Shown here: positions 45,539 to 54,587 of the stretch, piece after piece
How the letters are laid out: each line of letters starts with the position of its first letter
Position numbering within the stretch: position 1 is the stretch's first letter
Virus record (IMG/VR): IMGVR_UViG_3300017719_000011
Coordinates: 1 to 54,596 of that record
DNA: 54,596 bases
Reading direction: 5' to 3' (one strand)
Origin: a virus
Position numbers and translations under genes: made by a program
Notes under the pieces: model-generated
Seen by the model: only the letters and a program-made list of their open reading frames with translations
What the model was told of the DNA's origin: nothing
The model's database searches: none

Positions 45539-48500
45539 TGGCTGCAGTTATATATGGGACTCCGCCTCCGCCAAGAATTGATGATTTGACGATTTGGGTC
45601 GATCCTGCGAATAAAAAGTGCACTAATATTAATTATGAGACGCTATATCCTCGAGGTGAAGAACCTGCTTCGATAGCAAATACAATAACTTGCTTGAAAT
45701 CCGGATTAACTAATCTAAACAACGACAGCACTAAAGGGTTTGAAGCAAGATTAGGTGTTGTAAATGCTTTTCATAGTAAGTGGCATTACTCTTTCGGGAC
45801 AGGATATAATCCACCTCAGTCAGCGTCTAATGAATCAACCGCCGACTTTCAATATAATCCTAGCACTAAGCATCAATATCCTACACAACCAAAATCCTGG
45901 GCTTCTTATTCAAGTGGAACTTACAATTTTTACGGATTCACCTCACCGGGACATTTTCAAGTCCCGTATCCTTTAGTGTTACCAGAAACGAGCACTTCAG
46001 GTTCATCAATGAACGAAAAAGGCATCAATGCAGTTGATGACTTGTATTTTAATAATGTAAACCCGAATAGCAGTAGTGACAGAAAAGGATTTTTTTCTAG
46101 ACCATCAAAAACTTCAGAGGCCCATGGCGTATCTCCTGAGATAGATGGTAATTCTAATAATGAACCAGGGCAATTGTTTCCAACGTCCTTAAACTCTTCT
46201 CATGGTCCCGCCGCAGGCACACAGGGATCATTTAAGAGATTGATGACTGAAACTGTTGACAGGAAATTTACATCTCATTCAATTCCATCGTTCAATTCAG
46301 GATTTCATTTAAAAGTTGCTAGAAATATGCCCCAGTTGTATGCAACATCGCCTATACTATTCCAAAGAGGTGGTCATTACCACACTAAGGTTTGGGACGA
46401 CAATGCGCCATTCTCTCGTCCTCATGAAAACCATATCGATCTTGAGGGGCAGATCATAAACTTATCAACTTTTAATGAATTAGACTACGTTGACTTTATT
46501 GCTGACTCAGATAGAGAGAATATAGGAGAATTATTCGAAGTTGGTCCAATTATTGATTCAGATTCTGAGTATTTTTATCACGGCGTACGCCCAGCGAATA
46601 TGCAAACAGGGGTTACAGCAACTCGTACAGACACACCAATTCCGACCTGGGCGTTTGATGCCTATAGAAATCCTGTATTGCCGCTAGAGTTAGATGATGC
46701 CCTTAAAGAAAACCCATTTAACAAAGATCCTGCACCCGCAAGAATGTTCACATTAACATATGCTGGGGTTATCACCAGTGATCATGAAGAATGGGACGGA
46801 AACACATCTGGGGGTGAGTATGATTATCATAATGAAATAGCAGATGTAGGAACATTTAATTTTTGGCACGGCGATGCTGCAGTGAGTAGTCGGGACGGAA
46901 ATATAAACACATTGTTTATGCACAGTGAGGGTGACTCTCCGAGCGACCAAGCACATGGGATATACAACGACATGTTCAATAAGTGGGCAACTGATAGGAT
47001 ACTTCTTAACAAAGAAGATTGCGATTTTAATAATCCTACAGTGAATGATAATATTGTTCCTCCGAGAACATTGTACATATATAAAAAGTCGACTGGTGAG
47101 CTGATGACTATAATAAGAAGGTCTCATGATTCTAGTCGGTTGTGGGGATATGATGACAAAGAGTATAATACCTTTCCTCGAGCAGCAGACGGGTTTGCCA
47201 CACCTAATAGAGATGTTCAAGGTTGCGAATTGACAGGATTTGAAGCAGGTGAAAATAATATACCTGGTGGCGATTTTAGATTACTTAAAATGTTTAGAAG
47301 TTCTTCTGGGTATAATATAGGAGAAGAATATGTTTTTGTTGAAATGATTGATGGGTACGGAAGATCAGGGCACAGCAGGAAAAGAAATTTTATGATTTCT
47401 CCTATAAAACATCATCAACCAGATTTTTATCCAGGGGCATTCAGATTCTTCGGTTCAAGCATTTCTAATTCTCAAAACCATAACGGCAAGGGCATTGAAT
47501 TTGATTACAACATTCTTGAGCCGCAACAGCACGACCTTCGAATTTTCACAATATCTCAATGGATAAGAACGAATTGGCAAAAAGGTCAACAAGTTACTCC
47601 TGCAACCACACATCCTGTAACTGGTGAAGATGTTATAAACTTTAAACGTGTAGACGGCAATACCTCGAGCAGTCGATTGATGCCATATAACGAATGGGAT
47701 CATATGCCTACAACATTTTCTATAGGCGAGGAGTTGATGTGTTTTCCTGCACCATATGGAATCAATGGATTTCCTAGTAACGGCGGGAATGATAGGGTCA
47801 CATACTATGGTGGCTCGAGTGGCTCGAATAACAATTATCCGTATGCCTTAAGCCCATATTTAACACTGAGTCAACAGCGTCAGCTTGCTGCAAAACTAAT
47901 TGTATTAAAAGCAGTAGAGAACCCCGGTGATGGTCCGGACGGGGTCATATTTGATAAAATGTATGTAAGCAAGCACCCAACATTTGACGAAAGGATTTGC
48001 TGGGGACAGGGTAACTCTGGTAAAGACTTCGCTATCATTAATGATACAGATTCAGCATCTGAAATTGATACTGTGATTACTAGTTTAACTTTAGCAAAAT
48101 TAACATTTCCAGGAATGTTTAATGAATATATTACTGATGACGGTCAACCAAGGATAGATATATCTGTCATGCAAGACACAGAGATAAAGATAGTTTACGA
48201 ACGACTAACTAGTGATTATCCAGTCGAAACCTACAACGGCCAACCAAGGAAATACACCCATATTGATGTTTGTCATCGCAGTAAAAAGTTCACACCGTCT
48301 GGAGATCGAATCCCAGGATATTCATACCCTATAACAAGTGATAATACCTTAGATGGGTATGACCACGGGACGATTACTGAAGGAAACGGCGATACCCCAG
48401 GTATTCGCCTTGATAGATCAGACAAACTTTATATAGGTAGATCAAGTGGCGGATATCCTTACAACGGAACATTGACTGAAGATCAGATTTTCGCCACACT

Positions 48501-49137
48501 CACTTATAATTTATTGGGAGGCGAAGATGACACCGTTTCTAAATCAGGATGCTTTTGTATTCAGTTAGCATCTGCTGATGGAGCGGGTACAGGACCTAGT
48601 AATTATCCTGTTGTTGATAAGTACACATTCACAAATACACCTGAAAACACAGCACCAAATCCGCAATGGCGACATTTTAGTAATACAAGGATTGCTGACA
48701 ATAATTGGCATCATGTTGTTGTAACTTATGCAAAAGCTAATCATGGCGTGAATCTCGTGCCTAATGGCAGCTGTAAAATTTACATTGATGGTAAATTAGA
48801 TGCTGAATACGGATCTTCTTCTTATCCTAATGTTGGGTGGAATGGTAATGTCAACTCCAGCAATGGCGCAATTAATAGAAATTTACGCATAGGTGGAGTT
48901 CCGGCAAGCTATAAAAAGGATCTTGATACACCGATATGGTATGCAGGGGCCAATGAGTCAGCTAATCATCAGTGGTATGTAATAGCGTCTGGAGTTCCAG
49001 CAAGTAGAGCCAATGCCGTCCAGGGGTTTAGAGGTGAAATAGGACCTACTCACTTTTATGAGGATGCTTATCTGGATGAATCTGAAGTTGCTCAATTGTA
49101 TCAATCTTTAAAGTCGAGGTATATTTTTAATGATTAA
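45538..49137 (+). CDS. LamG/concanavalin A-like virion protein, first of two
   Basis: 1199 residues; GAGG at 45527-45530, 7 bases before an ATG that overlaps the previous stop. The opening IDDLTIWVDPANKKCTNINY matches the first strand of LamG/ConA-type lectin proteins ('L...LDP.N..'). A second LamG start, LRIFTISQWIRTNW, occurs at about 667-680. The domain's second half is KSGCFCIQLASADG (about 1002-1015), NNWHHVVVTYAK, CKIYIDGKLDAEYG and EIGPTHFYEDAYLDESEVAQ (about 1163-1182). These halves are about 320 residues apart, more than a normal LamG domain, so an insertion is likely. The region around 400-650 is unfamiliar. Carbohydrate binding at the virion surface is the family expectation; the ligand is unknown. 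Confidence 0.65.
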   Translation: MAAVIYGTPPPPRIDDLTIWVDPANKKCTNINYETLYPRGEEPASIANTITCLKSGLTNLNNDSTKGFEARLGVVNAFHSKWHYSFGTGYNPPQSASNESTADFQYNPSTKHQYPTQPKSWASYSSGTYNFYGFTSPGHFQVPYPLVLPETSTSGSSMNEKGINAVDDLYFNNVNPNSSSDRKGFFSRPSKTSEAHGVSPEIDGNSNNEPGQLFPTSLNSSHGPAAGTQGSFKRLMTETVDRKFTSHSIPSFNSGFHLKVARNMPQLYATSPILFQRGGHYHTKVWDDNAPFSRPHENHIDLEGQIINLSTFNELDYVDFIADSDRENIGELFEVGPIIDSDSEYFYHGVRPANMQTGVTATRTDTPIPTWAFDAYRNPVLPLELDDALKENPFNKDPAPARMFTLTYAGVITSDHEEWDGNTSGGEYDYHNEIADVGTFNFWHGDAAVSSRDGNINTLFMHSEGDSPSDQAHGIYNDMFNKWATDRILLNKEDCDFNNPTVNDNIVPPRTLYIYKKSTGELMTIIRRSHDSSRLWGYDDKEYNTFPRAADGFATPNRDVQGCELTGFEAGENNIPGGDFRLLKMFRSSSGYNIGEEYVFVEMIDGYGRSGHSRKRNFMISPIKHHQPDFYPGAFRFFGSSISNSQNHNGKGIEFDYNILEPQQHDLRIFTISQWIRTNWQKGQQVTPATTHPVTGEDVINFKRVDGNTSSSRLMPYNEWDHMPTTFSIGEELMCFPAPYGINGFPSNGGNDRVTYYGGSSGSNNNYPYALSPYLTLSQQRQLAAKLIVLKAVENPGDGPDGVIFDKMYVSKHPTFDERICWGQGNSGKDFAIINDTDSASEIDTVITSLTLAKLTFPGMFNEYITDDGQPRIDISVMQDTEIKIVYERLTSDYPVETYNGQPRKYTHIDVCHRSKKFTPSGDRIPGYSYPITSDNTLDGYDHGTITEGNGDTPGIRLDRSDKLYIGRSSGGYPYNGTLTEDQIFATLTYNLLGGEDDTVSKSGCFCIQLASADGAGTGPSNYPVVDKYTFTNTPENTAPNPQWRHFSNTRIADNNWHHVVVTYAKANHGVNLVPNGSCKIYIDGKLDAEYGSSSYPNVGWNGNVNSSNGAINRNLRIGGVPASYKKDLDTPIWYAGANESANHQWYVIASGVPASRANAVQGFRGEIGPTHFYEDAYLDESEVAQLYQSLKSRYIFND

Positions 49138-52030
49138 GAATAAAATACCGAGAAGATTACCTTGCAGTGACAGGTTGACTGCACTAGTTGACCCCAGAAA
49201 TTCTAAATGTGTTGGAGGATCATCTCCCGGAACTTATGTATATGATGCTATTTCAGGAATGACAGGAAGCGTATCGCATATTGATGTAAAAAGATTCGCC
49301 GAGGCAGGTTATTTCGATTTTGGGTCTGCAGCACCTTCTGATACAAACCTAAAAGGTCGTGAGTACACATTACAATCTAATTTTGAAGGAAATGCGTGGA
49401 TGAGTTTCCCACATGAATTTGGCGGTGATGCATTCAGTAATCCTGATAAGGGATACGAAGGCACATTTATGATGTGGTTTTGGGTGCCACCTAATAACGG
49501 CACAGATGATTATATAGAAGCCAGTGCAGAGAATCATACTGGAGAATATCTTACATGGCTTGCAGGCAGCCAAGTTAGTCGAACAGGTGATACTGATGTG
49601 TTTGCGCCGATTTTAACTCTTAATCCGATGTCTTCGACAAGAGCAGGTGATTTAATTGAGAGTCAAACAAAAACTCTATACGGTTTTGACTTCAAGCAAG
49701 ATAACATAGTTAACCGCATTTATGATTCAACTCCTACTAAAACCAACGGGTTTTATAATAATGCAAGAACCAGGTTTCCGGCCATCAATGGTAATAACCC
49801 TGAACTTGTTAAAGGAAGGTGGCAGTGCATCGTATTTAAAGCTAAGACTTTTACAGGAGAACACAATGACGATGCGCCGAGTTATTCATATAACTTTGAT
49901 CAGGCACCTCCTTTCTTAACAGAGAACATGAGAGGTGTAATGTATTCCTGCTATCACAATGGTAAGCCGCACCAGTCATCAGATATCAATAGAGTTATAT
50001 GGGGTGATGAAACTGACCGATTCAATGAATTGCGAAATGATGATGAAAAAATTAAATTTAATGCATTTGGTTCTGGCCCAATAAGGTTTACCACAGGTAC
50101 ATATTCTGATAATAATATAACAGACACAGACGATGTTTTTAACAGAATACCTCGAGCATTTAGAGGGCGCATAGGGTTAATAGCGATATGGGATAAGGGA
50201 CTATCGGATAAAGAAATTGAACAGGCATACACCGCATATAAAGATTATTATATAGATACGCCTAGGTTTGAATACGATGGACCTTTGTTTATTGGTATTG
50301 ACGAAACAACTTCAGCAAACGATGCGCTTTTAACAATAAAAGAAACTTTGCCGGCGCTGGATGAATATTCTCTGCCACAGGTAGGTACCGTTATTCCTAA
50401 AATTCAACAATTAAATGCAGAAGTACAATTAGAAATAGAAAACACAGATGATTACGATAAGTTTACATTAACAAGAACATCGGGATCAGATATTGTTTCA
50501 GTTGATATATTAGAAGATTATGATTCAGCAACAAAATCGATATATAAGGTTAATCTTTCAGCTAAGGTTAATGATATTCCTGATTTAAACACTGACGATT
50601 ATCTAGAAGCAATAAATTATCAACACTCTCTAGGAGGGACTAGAGATATTGCGGATTATGTAAGATCTGTTACTTCGATTCCTCTTACATTCTATTCAGT
50701 GGCATTCTTAGATGATGCAGGCAATGTATTAACACAAGATGAAACAATTGATAACTTAACGCAAGCGCAATTAGTGCAGAAAACTAAAGCTAATAATGAT
50801 CCTTTCTATACCGCAAAAACAAACCTTACTAATCAGGTAGATGGTGTACAAATTTACTATTATATAGGAAATGATCAGCAATCGAGCACTTATTTTGACA
50901 TAGATCAAGACGGAAATGTATATTGGGATGCGAATAATTTTATTGGGGTAACAACATGGCTTGTTGATATTAGAGCGATTATACTAGGTGCTGCAGGGCA
51001 AACATTCCAACATAAAGTATTTGTTGATCCTATACCAACCTCTGATATATTTCTTCCAAGCCGAGGGAATACATATGATTCCTCATATGAATACAATGAA
51101 CTTATAGCCAGAGATTTCAGCGGGTGTACTGCATCAACCCTCCCTAATAAGTCATTCAACTATTTGACTGACAAATTTTATGATATTGATGGCATTAACA
51201 CTAACTTTTTTGAATTAGTGCCGAGTACTCATGGTGTTCATAATCAATATTTTGAAATTAACAAAGCGACAGGTGCATTATTTATTGATCATCAACCTAA
51301 CCCCGGGCTGTTAAGCGCTTATGATGTTACAATACGGGCAACAGAATTTGAACAGCGCAAGATTACCTCATCAGGCAGTGTTCAACCAGATTCTGGTGAA
51401 TATTATGAAATTGTACACCTCGGAGAAGATGTTCCCAATAACCCAAGAACTGTACAGGATGTTTGGAATGATATTGTAGGAACCACCGGCATTACTTATA
51501 GTGTAGGGTCTACATTCTATTTGACAAATGGTCTTAATGCAACAAATATAGCATATTTCGCTGCCCAGCATGCGAATCCTCCAGTATTGAATCTGTTAAG
51601 CTCCCAAATCTCGAGAATTGAAACGGCACAGTCAACAACAATAGATATTAGGTTTATAGTACAATGTGTAAGGCAATCCATAATAACACCCGCAAATGAC
51701 TTGCAAGATGTTACAGGTCTCGGCGGCACGGTTGGCACATTTACATTCACGCCTGAAATAATAAATTCTCCGAACGGTCAGTTCACAGTGAAATGGGAAT
51801 ATAAAATACCTTCAACTTCTGGTCTTGGGGCAACAACATCGCAACCTACTGATACCTGGATAGGATTCTCGACTGTTGTCTACAGTGCCACCAACAATGA
51901 CACTGCCACTTTTCCGATATATTTGAATATCGCTTATGACAGAATTCAATTTAGGGCACGGGTAATTGCACCAGAAAATTTAGTCGGCGATACAAGCAGT
52001 AGAGAGGCAACGCTTTATGTGCCATTCTAA
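49130..52030 (+). CDS. LamG-like virion protein with cadherin-like region, second of two
   Basis: 966 residues; overlaps the preceding gene by 8 bases, with GAGG at 49116-49119. The opening SDRLTALVDPRNSKCVGGSS parallels the preceding protein's 'LT..VDP.N.KC'. Residues about 15-373 form one LamG/ConA-like domain: YEGTFMMWFWVPP, RWQCIVFKAKTF, FRGRIGLIAIWDKGLSDKEI. Residues about 420-500 are Ig-like (AEVQLEIENTDDYDKFTLTR). Residues about 690-745 read like a cadherin repeat (FFELVPS, QYFEINKATGALFID, YDVTIRATEFE). Then YYEIVHLG...VWNDIVGTTG...VGSTFYL (about 758-810) repeats a module found in three other proteins of the window. The C-terminal 130 residues are beta-rich. Tandem placement suggests duplication of a lectin-like adhesin gene and later divergence. 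Ligand and position in the virion are unknown. Confidence 0.65.
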   Translation: MIKNKIPRRLPCSDRLTALVDPRNSKCVGGSSPGTYVYDAISGMTGSVSHIDVKRFAEAGYFDFGSAAPSDTNLKGREYTLQSNFEGNAWMSFPHEFGGDAFSNPDKGYEGTFMMWFWVPPNNGTDDYIEASAENHTGEYLTWLAGSQVSRTGDTDVFAPILTLNPMSSTRAGDLIESQTKTLYGFDFKQDNIVNRIYDSTPTKTNGFYNNARTRFPAINGNNPELVKGRWQCIVFKAKTFTGEHNDDAPSYSYNFDQAPPFLTENMRGVMYSCYHNGKPHQSSDINRVIWGDETDRFNELRNDDEKIKFNAFGSGPIRFTTGTYSDNNITDTDDVFNRIPRAFRGRIGLIAIWDKGLSDKEIEQAYTAYKDYYIDTPRFEYDGPLFIGIDETTSANDALLTIKETLPALDEYSLPQVGTVIPKIQQLNAEVQLEIENTDDYDKFTLTRTSGSDIVSVDILEDYDSATKSIYKVNLSAKVNDIPDLNTDDYLEAINYQHSLGGTRDIADYVRSVTSIPLTFYSVAFLDDAGNVLTQDETIDNLTQAQLVQKTKANNDPFYTAKTNLTNQVDGVQIYYYIGNDQQSSTYFDIDQDGNVYWDANNFIGVTTWLVDIRAIILGAAGQTFQHKVFVDPIPTSDIFLPSRGNTYDSSYEYNELIARDFSGCTASTLPNKSFNYLTDKFYDIDGINTNFFELVPSTHGVHNQYFEINKATGALFIDHQPNPGLLSAYDVTIRATEFEQRKITSSGSVQPDSGEYYEIVHLGEDVPNNPRTVQDVWNDIVGTTGITYSVGSTFYLTNGLNATNIAYFAAQHANPPVLNLLSSQISRIETAQSTTIDIRFIVQCVRQSIITPANDLQDVTGLGGTVGTFTFTPEIINSPNGQFTVKWEYKIPSTSGLGATTSQPTDTWIGFSTVVYSATNNDTATFPIYLNIAYDRIQFRARVIAPENLVGDTSSREATLYVPF

Positions 52031-52052
52031 CTCTATTGCACATTAGCTAGAA

Positions 52053-52060
52053 TATAAATA
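52053..52060 (+). promoter_or_regulatory. T4-type late promoter (TATAAATA)
   Basis: An exact TATAAATAC in the 59-base gap between the second LamG gene and the small fibre gene; the next ATG (52090) is 29 bases downstream. It probably gives the neck genes gp13-gp14-gp15 a late promoter of their own, independent of the adhesin cassette. Confidence 0.75.
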
Positions 52061-52089
52061 CTTAAGTAAACTAATTTTAAGAGAATAAT

Positions 52090-52617
52090 ATGGCAGATTC
52101 TGATAAAAACATTTTGATAACACCAAGAACTGACAGTTCTGAAACTCCTAGTATTGATTTCACAGGTGATAATGATTCGCCTATGAAAATGCAAATATTC
52201 GACTCGGGTGATTTAGTATTCACAGGATCTTCTGGCACTTTATTTACGATCTCTAACGATGTTTCTGATGCATTATTTCAAGTCAATGATGTTTCAGGAA
52301 TATCCTTAGTAGATGTAAATGACTCTGGAGCAATTAGAATGGCGCCAAATTTATCAGGCGGGCATCTCTTAATAGGGTATGGCCAGCTGAGCACTCTTCA
52401 TTCAATTGCAAATCAGAGTGATAGATTTCAGGTTAATGGATCGATATATGTTGATGGTGATATTAAAACTGCAACTGGTGTCACAATCAAACCATTAGGT
52501 TCAGCGCTTGCTAATAATGCGACAGGTAATCCGGGCGACATAAAGGTTGATGCAGATTACATATATGTTTGTACCGCCACAGATACTTGGAAACGAGCTG
52601 CTCTGCAAGCTTGGTAA
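52090..52617 (+). CDS. Small fibre-like virion protein upstream of the neck genes
   Basis: 175 residues; AAGAGAA just before the ATG, behind the late promoter at 52053. The N-terminus DSDKNILITPRTDSS, followed by PSIDFTGDND and then LFTISNDVSDALFQVNDVSG (about 56-75), matches short fibre proteins I know from marine T4-like phages. The end GNPGDIKVDADYIYVCTATD, TWKRAALQAW is a conserved fibre terminus. A FQVNGSIYVDGDIKTATG shaft segment lies between. It occupies the position of T4 wac (fibritin), immediately upstream of gene 13. There is no coiled-coil repeat like that of fibritin, so it is not a sequence homologue, but it could play an analogous neck-whisker role. That last point is inference. 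Confidence 0.7.
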   Translation: MADSDKNILITPRTDSSETPSIDFTGDNDSPMKMQIFDSGDLVFTGSSGTLFTISNDVSDALFQVNDVSGISLVDVNDSGAIRMAPNLSGGHLLIGYGQLSTLHSIANQSDRFQVNGSIYVDGDIKTATGVTIKPLGSALANNATGNPGDIKVDADYIYVCTATDTWKRAALQAW

Positions 52618-52633
52618 TTAATCGGAGACAATA

Positions 52634-53587
52634 ATGGCACAGCCAACAACTAAAAAAGAATTCAAAGAATGGTGCCTCAGGAAACTAGGTAAACCAGTCA
52701 TTGAGATTAATGTTGACCAGGATCAAGTTGATGATCGTGTTGAAGAGGCATTGTCTTATTATTGGGATTATCATTTCGATGGTGCTGAAAGAATTTATTA
52801 CAAACACGAATTGAAAGGATCTTACCTTACTGTTGCAGATGCGACAGGTTTTGCTGTTGACGATACTGTAACAGGCGCAACAAGTGGCGCTGAAGCAAAA
52901 ATCATTTCAATTGAAGGTAACAATATTTACTACAAAGATTTGATTGATAGTGATGTGCCATTTCAATCAGGTGAAGATGTAACAAGCACAAGTCAAAGCA
53001 CGCAAACTGCAATCAGTTCAATATACAAAGGATTGCATGAAGCAGGTTATATCACAATGCCTGAAAACATCATTGGAGCAGTTAAGGTTTTCGAGTTAGG
53101 ATCTAACATCACTGCAGGTTCAGGTATGTTTAATGTTCAATACCAATTTGTTCTAAATAACTTACATGATATTGTCAACTATAATTTAACACACTTTTAC
53201 ATGTCAATGCAAAACCTGCAATTTATGGAAGAGCTTCTAGTTGGCATGACACCTATAAGATACAACAGACATGTGAACAAGTTGTATTTAGACACAAAGC
53301 ATGATCGGTTAGCGATAGGAAAATTTGTCGCAGTCGAGGCTTACAAAATCGTTGATCCTGAAGTTTATCAAGATGTTTACAAAGATCGATGGTTACAGAA
53401 TTATGCATCAGCGAAGATCAAGTATCAATGGGGTTCAAACCTCACTAAATTTAATGGCATGACATTACCCGGTAATGTGCAGTTTAACGGCGAACAAATT
53501 TTAAACGATGCTAGAGAGGAAATACAACGGTTGGAAGAGGATATGATTACTTCATACTCTTTGCCCGTTATGGACATGATAGGATAG
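52634..53587 (+). CDS. 13: Neck protein gp13-like (head completion)
   Basis: 317 residues (T4 gp13: 309); GGAG 6 bases before the ATG. The N-terminus KEFKEWCLRKLGKPVIEINV, DQVDDRVEEALSYYWDYHFDG matches T4 gp13 ([32 protein letters not shown]). The C-terminus DRWLQNYASAKIKYQWG, MTLPGNVQFNGEQILNDARE matches RWVKDYATALAKELNG and MMLPGGVTIDGQRLIEEAR. Residues about 66-130 hold a beta insertion (TGFAVDDTVTGATSGAEAKI, GNNIYYKDL, FQSGEDVTS) that I do not see in T4. In T4, gp13 and gp14 form the neck that closes the filled head and accepts the tail. Regulated with gp14 and gp15 from the late promoter at 52053. Assignment is confident. Confidence 0.92.
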   Translation: MAQPTTKKEFKEWCLRKLGKPVIEINVDQDQVDDRVEEALSYYWDYHFDGAERIYYKHELKGSYLTVADATGFAVDDTVTGATSGAEAKIISIEGNNIYYKDLIDSDVPFQSGEDVTSTSQSTQTAISSIYKGLHEAGYITMPENIIGAVKVFELGSNITAGSGMFNVQYQFVLNNLHDIVNYNLTHFYMSMQNLQFMEELLVGMTPIRYNRHVNKLYLDTKHDRLAIGKFVAVEAYKIVDPEVYQDVYKDRWLQNYASAKIKYQWGSNLTKFNGMTLPGNVQFNGEQILNDAREEIQRLEEDMITSYSLPVMDMIG

Positions 53588-53591
53588 CGTC

Positions 53592-54587
53592 ATGGCTAAA
53601 AATTATTATTTCGAAAATTTTGAAAACTCGATGGAGCAGTCTCTTGTTGAAGACCTTGTTATCGAGTCGATTAAAATTTTCGGGGTTGATTGTTATTACA
53701 TACCCAGAGTAACACAAACAAAAGTTCCTGCGCCAAGAGAAACAGCGAATGCTGTTATCGCTCCTGATAACATTACAGGTGGGGAGATCACAGGCGTCAC
53801 ATTTTTGAACAGAGGGTTCGGATATCTTTCTGTGCCAACAATAACAATCGGCGATCCTGCATCTGGAACAACAGCAACTGCAGAGGTTAATCTTACAAAC
53901 GGTGTAGTTTCTGGCGTGACTATTACAGATGGCGGCTCGGGTTATGATGTTAATAATCTGCCGTCTGCTGACATTCAAGAGGTTACAGAAACTAATGTAG
54001 GGCAACTCGCTTATATTGATAGTGGATACGATGATCTTTTAAATGAGGATTCGCTTCCGTCATATAATTCATCATATGAAGTTGAGATGTATGTTAAAAA
54101 TGTTGATGGGTTTGAGGGTGAAGGTGATTTCTTATCAAAATTTGGTTTACAGATACGTGATTCAATGACTTTGACAGTTGCGATGAGAACCTGGGAAGAA
54201 GAAGTGGCGTTCAATGTTGAAGATGAACGTGTGAGACCTTTAGAGGGTGATCTAATATTCTTCCCGCTAAATAAAAAGATATTTAAGATTATGCATGTTG
54301 AACACGAAGCAATATTCTATCAAATGGGATCATTACAATCATATGATCTTAAATGTGAACTATTTGAATACAGCAACGAAAGATTTGACACAGGTATTAG
54401 TGAAATTGATGACTTGTATGACAGATACAAAACAGTCGTTTCAAACACTGACAATAAACTAGAAGATGCTGTTGACATTGTGACACAAGATGTAGGTGAA
54501 AACGCTGATAACTTTGTTATAGAAAATACAGGTGATAACATCCTTGACTTTAGTGAAGGCAATCCATTTGGGGAGAAATTCTGGTAA
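53592..54587 (+). CDS. 14: Neck protein gp14-like (head completion)
   Basis: 331 residues (T4 gp14: 256); AGGA 8 bases before the ATG. The core matches T4 gp14: LVIESIKIFGVDCYYIPR (T4: LVAESIQMRGVECYYVPR), FLSKFGLQIRDSMTLTV (T4: FFSNFGMQVQDEVTLSI), EGDLIFFPLNKKIFKIMHVE with FYQMGSLQ (T4: [26 protein letters not shown]), and a final NPFGEKFW. Residues about 56-132 are an insertion of a beta-hairpin pair (GGEITGVTFLNRGFGYLSVP, TITIG, GVVSGVTITDGGSGY) that accounts for most of the extra length. It probably points outward from the neck ring. The stop overlaps the start of the next gene. In T4, gp14 is part of the neck/connector complex. Confidence 0.92.
   Translation: MAKNYYFENFENSMEQSLVEDLVIESIKIFGVDCYYIPRVTQTKVPAPRETANAVIAPDNITGGEITGVTFLNRGFGYLSVPTITIGDPASGTTATAEVNLTNGVVSGVTITDGGSGYDVNNLPSADIQEVTETNVGQLAYIDSGYDDLLNEDSLPSYNSSYEVEMYVKNVDGFEGEGDFLSKFGLQIRDSMTLTVAMRTWEEEVAFNVEDERVRPLEGDLIFFPLNKKIFKIMHVEHEAIFYQMGSLQSYDLKCELFEYSNERFDTGISEIDDLYDRYKTVVSNTDNKLEDAVDIVTQDVGENADNFVIENTGDNILDFSEGNPFGEKFW

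Noticed and set aside
46753-47220. 155-codon minus-strand open frame inside the first LamG gene
   Set aside because: No ribosome site, odd composition and complete overlap with a well supported plus-strand gene; a shadow frame.
53568-54005. 145-codon minus-strand open frame opposite gp14
   Set aside because: The opposite strand encodes clear gp14 motifs, so this is a shadow frame.
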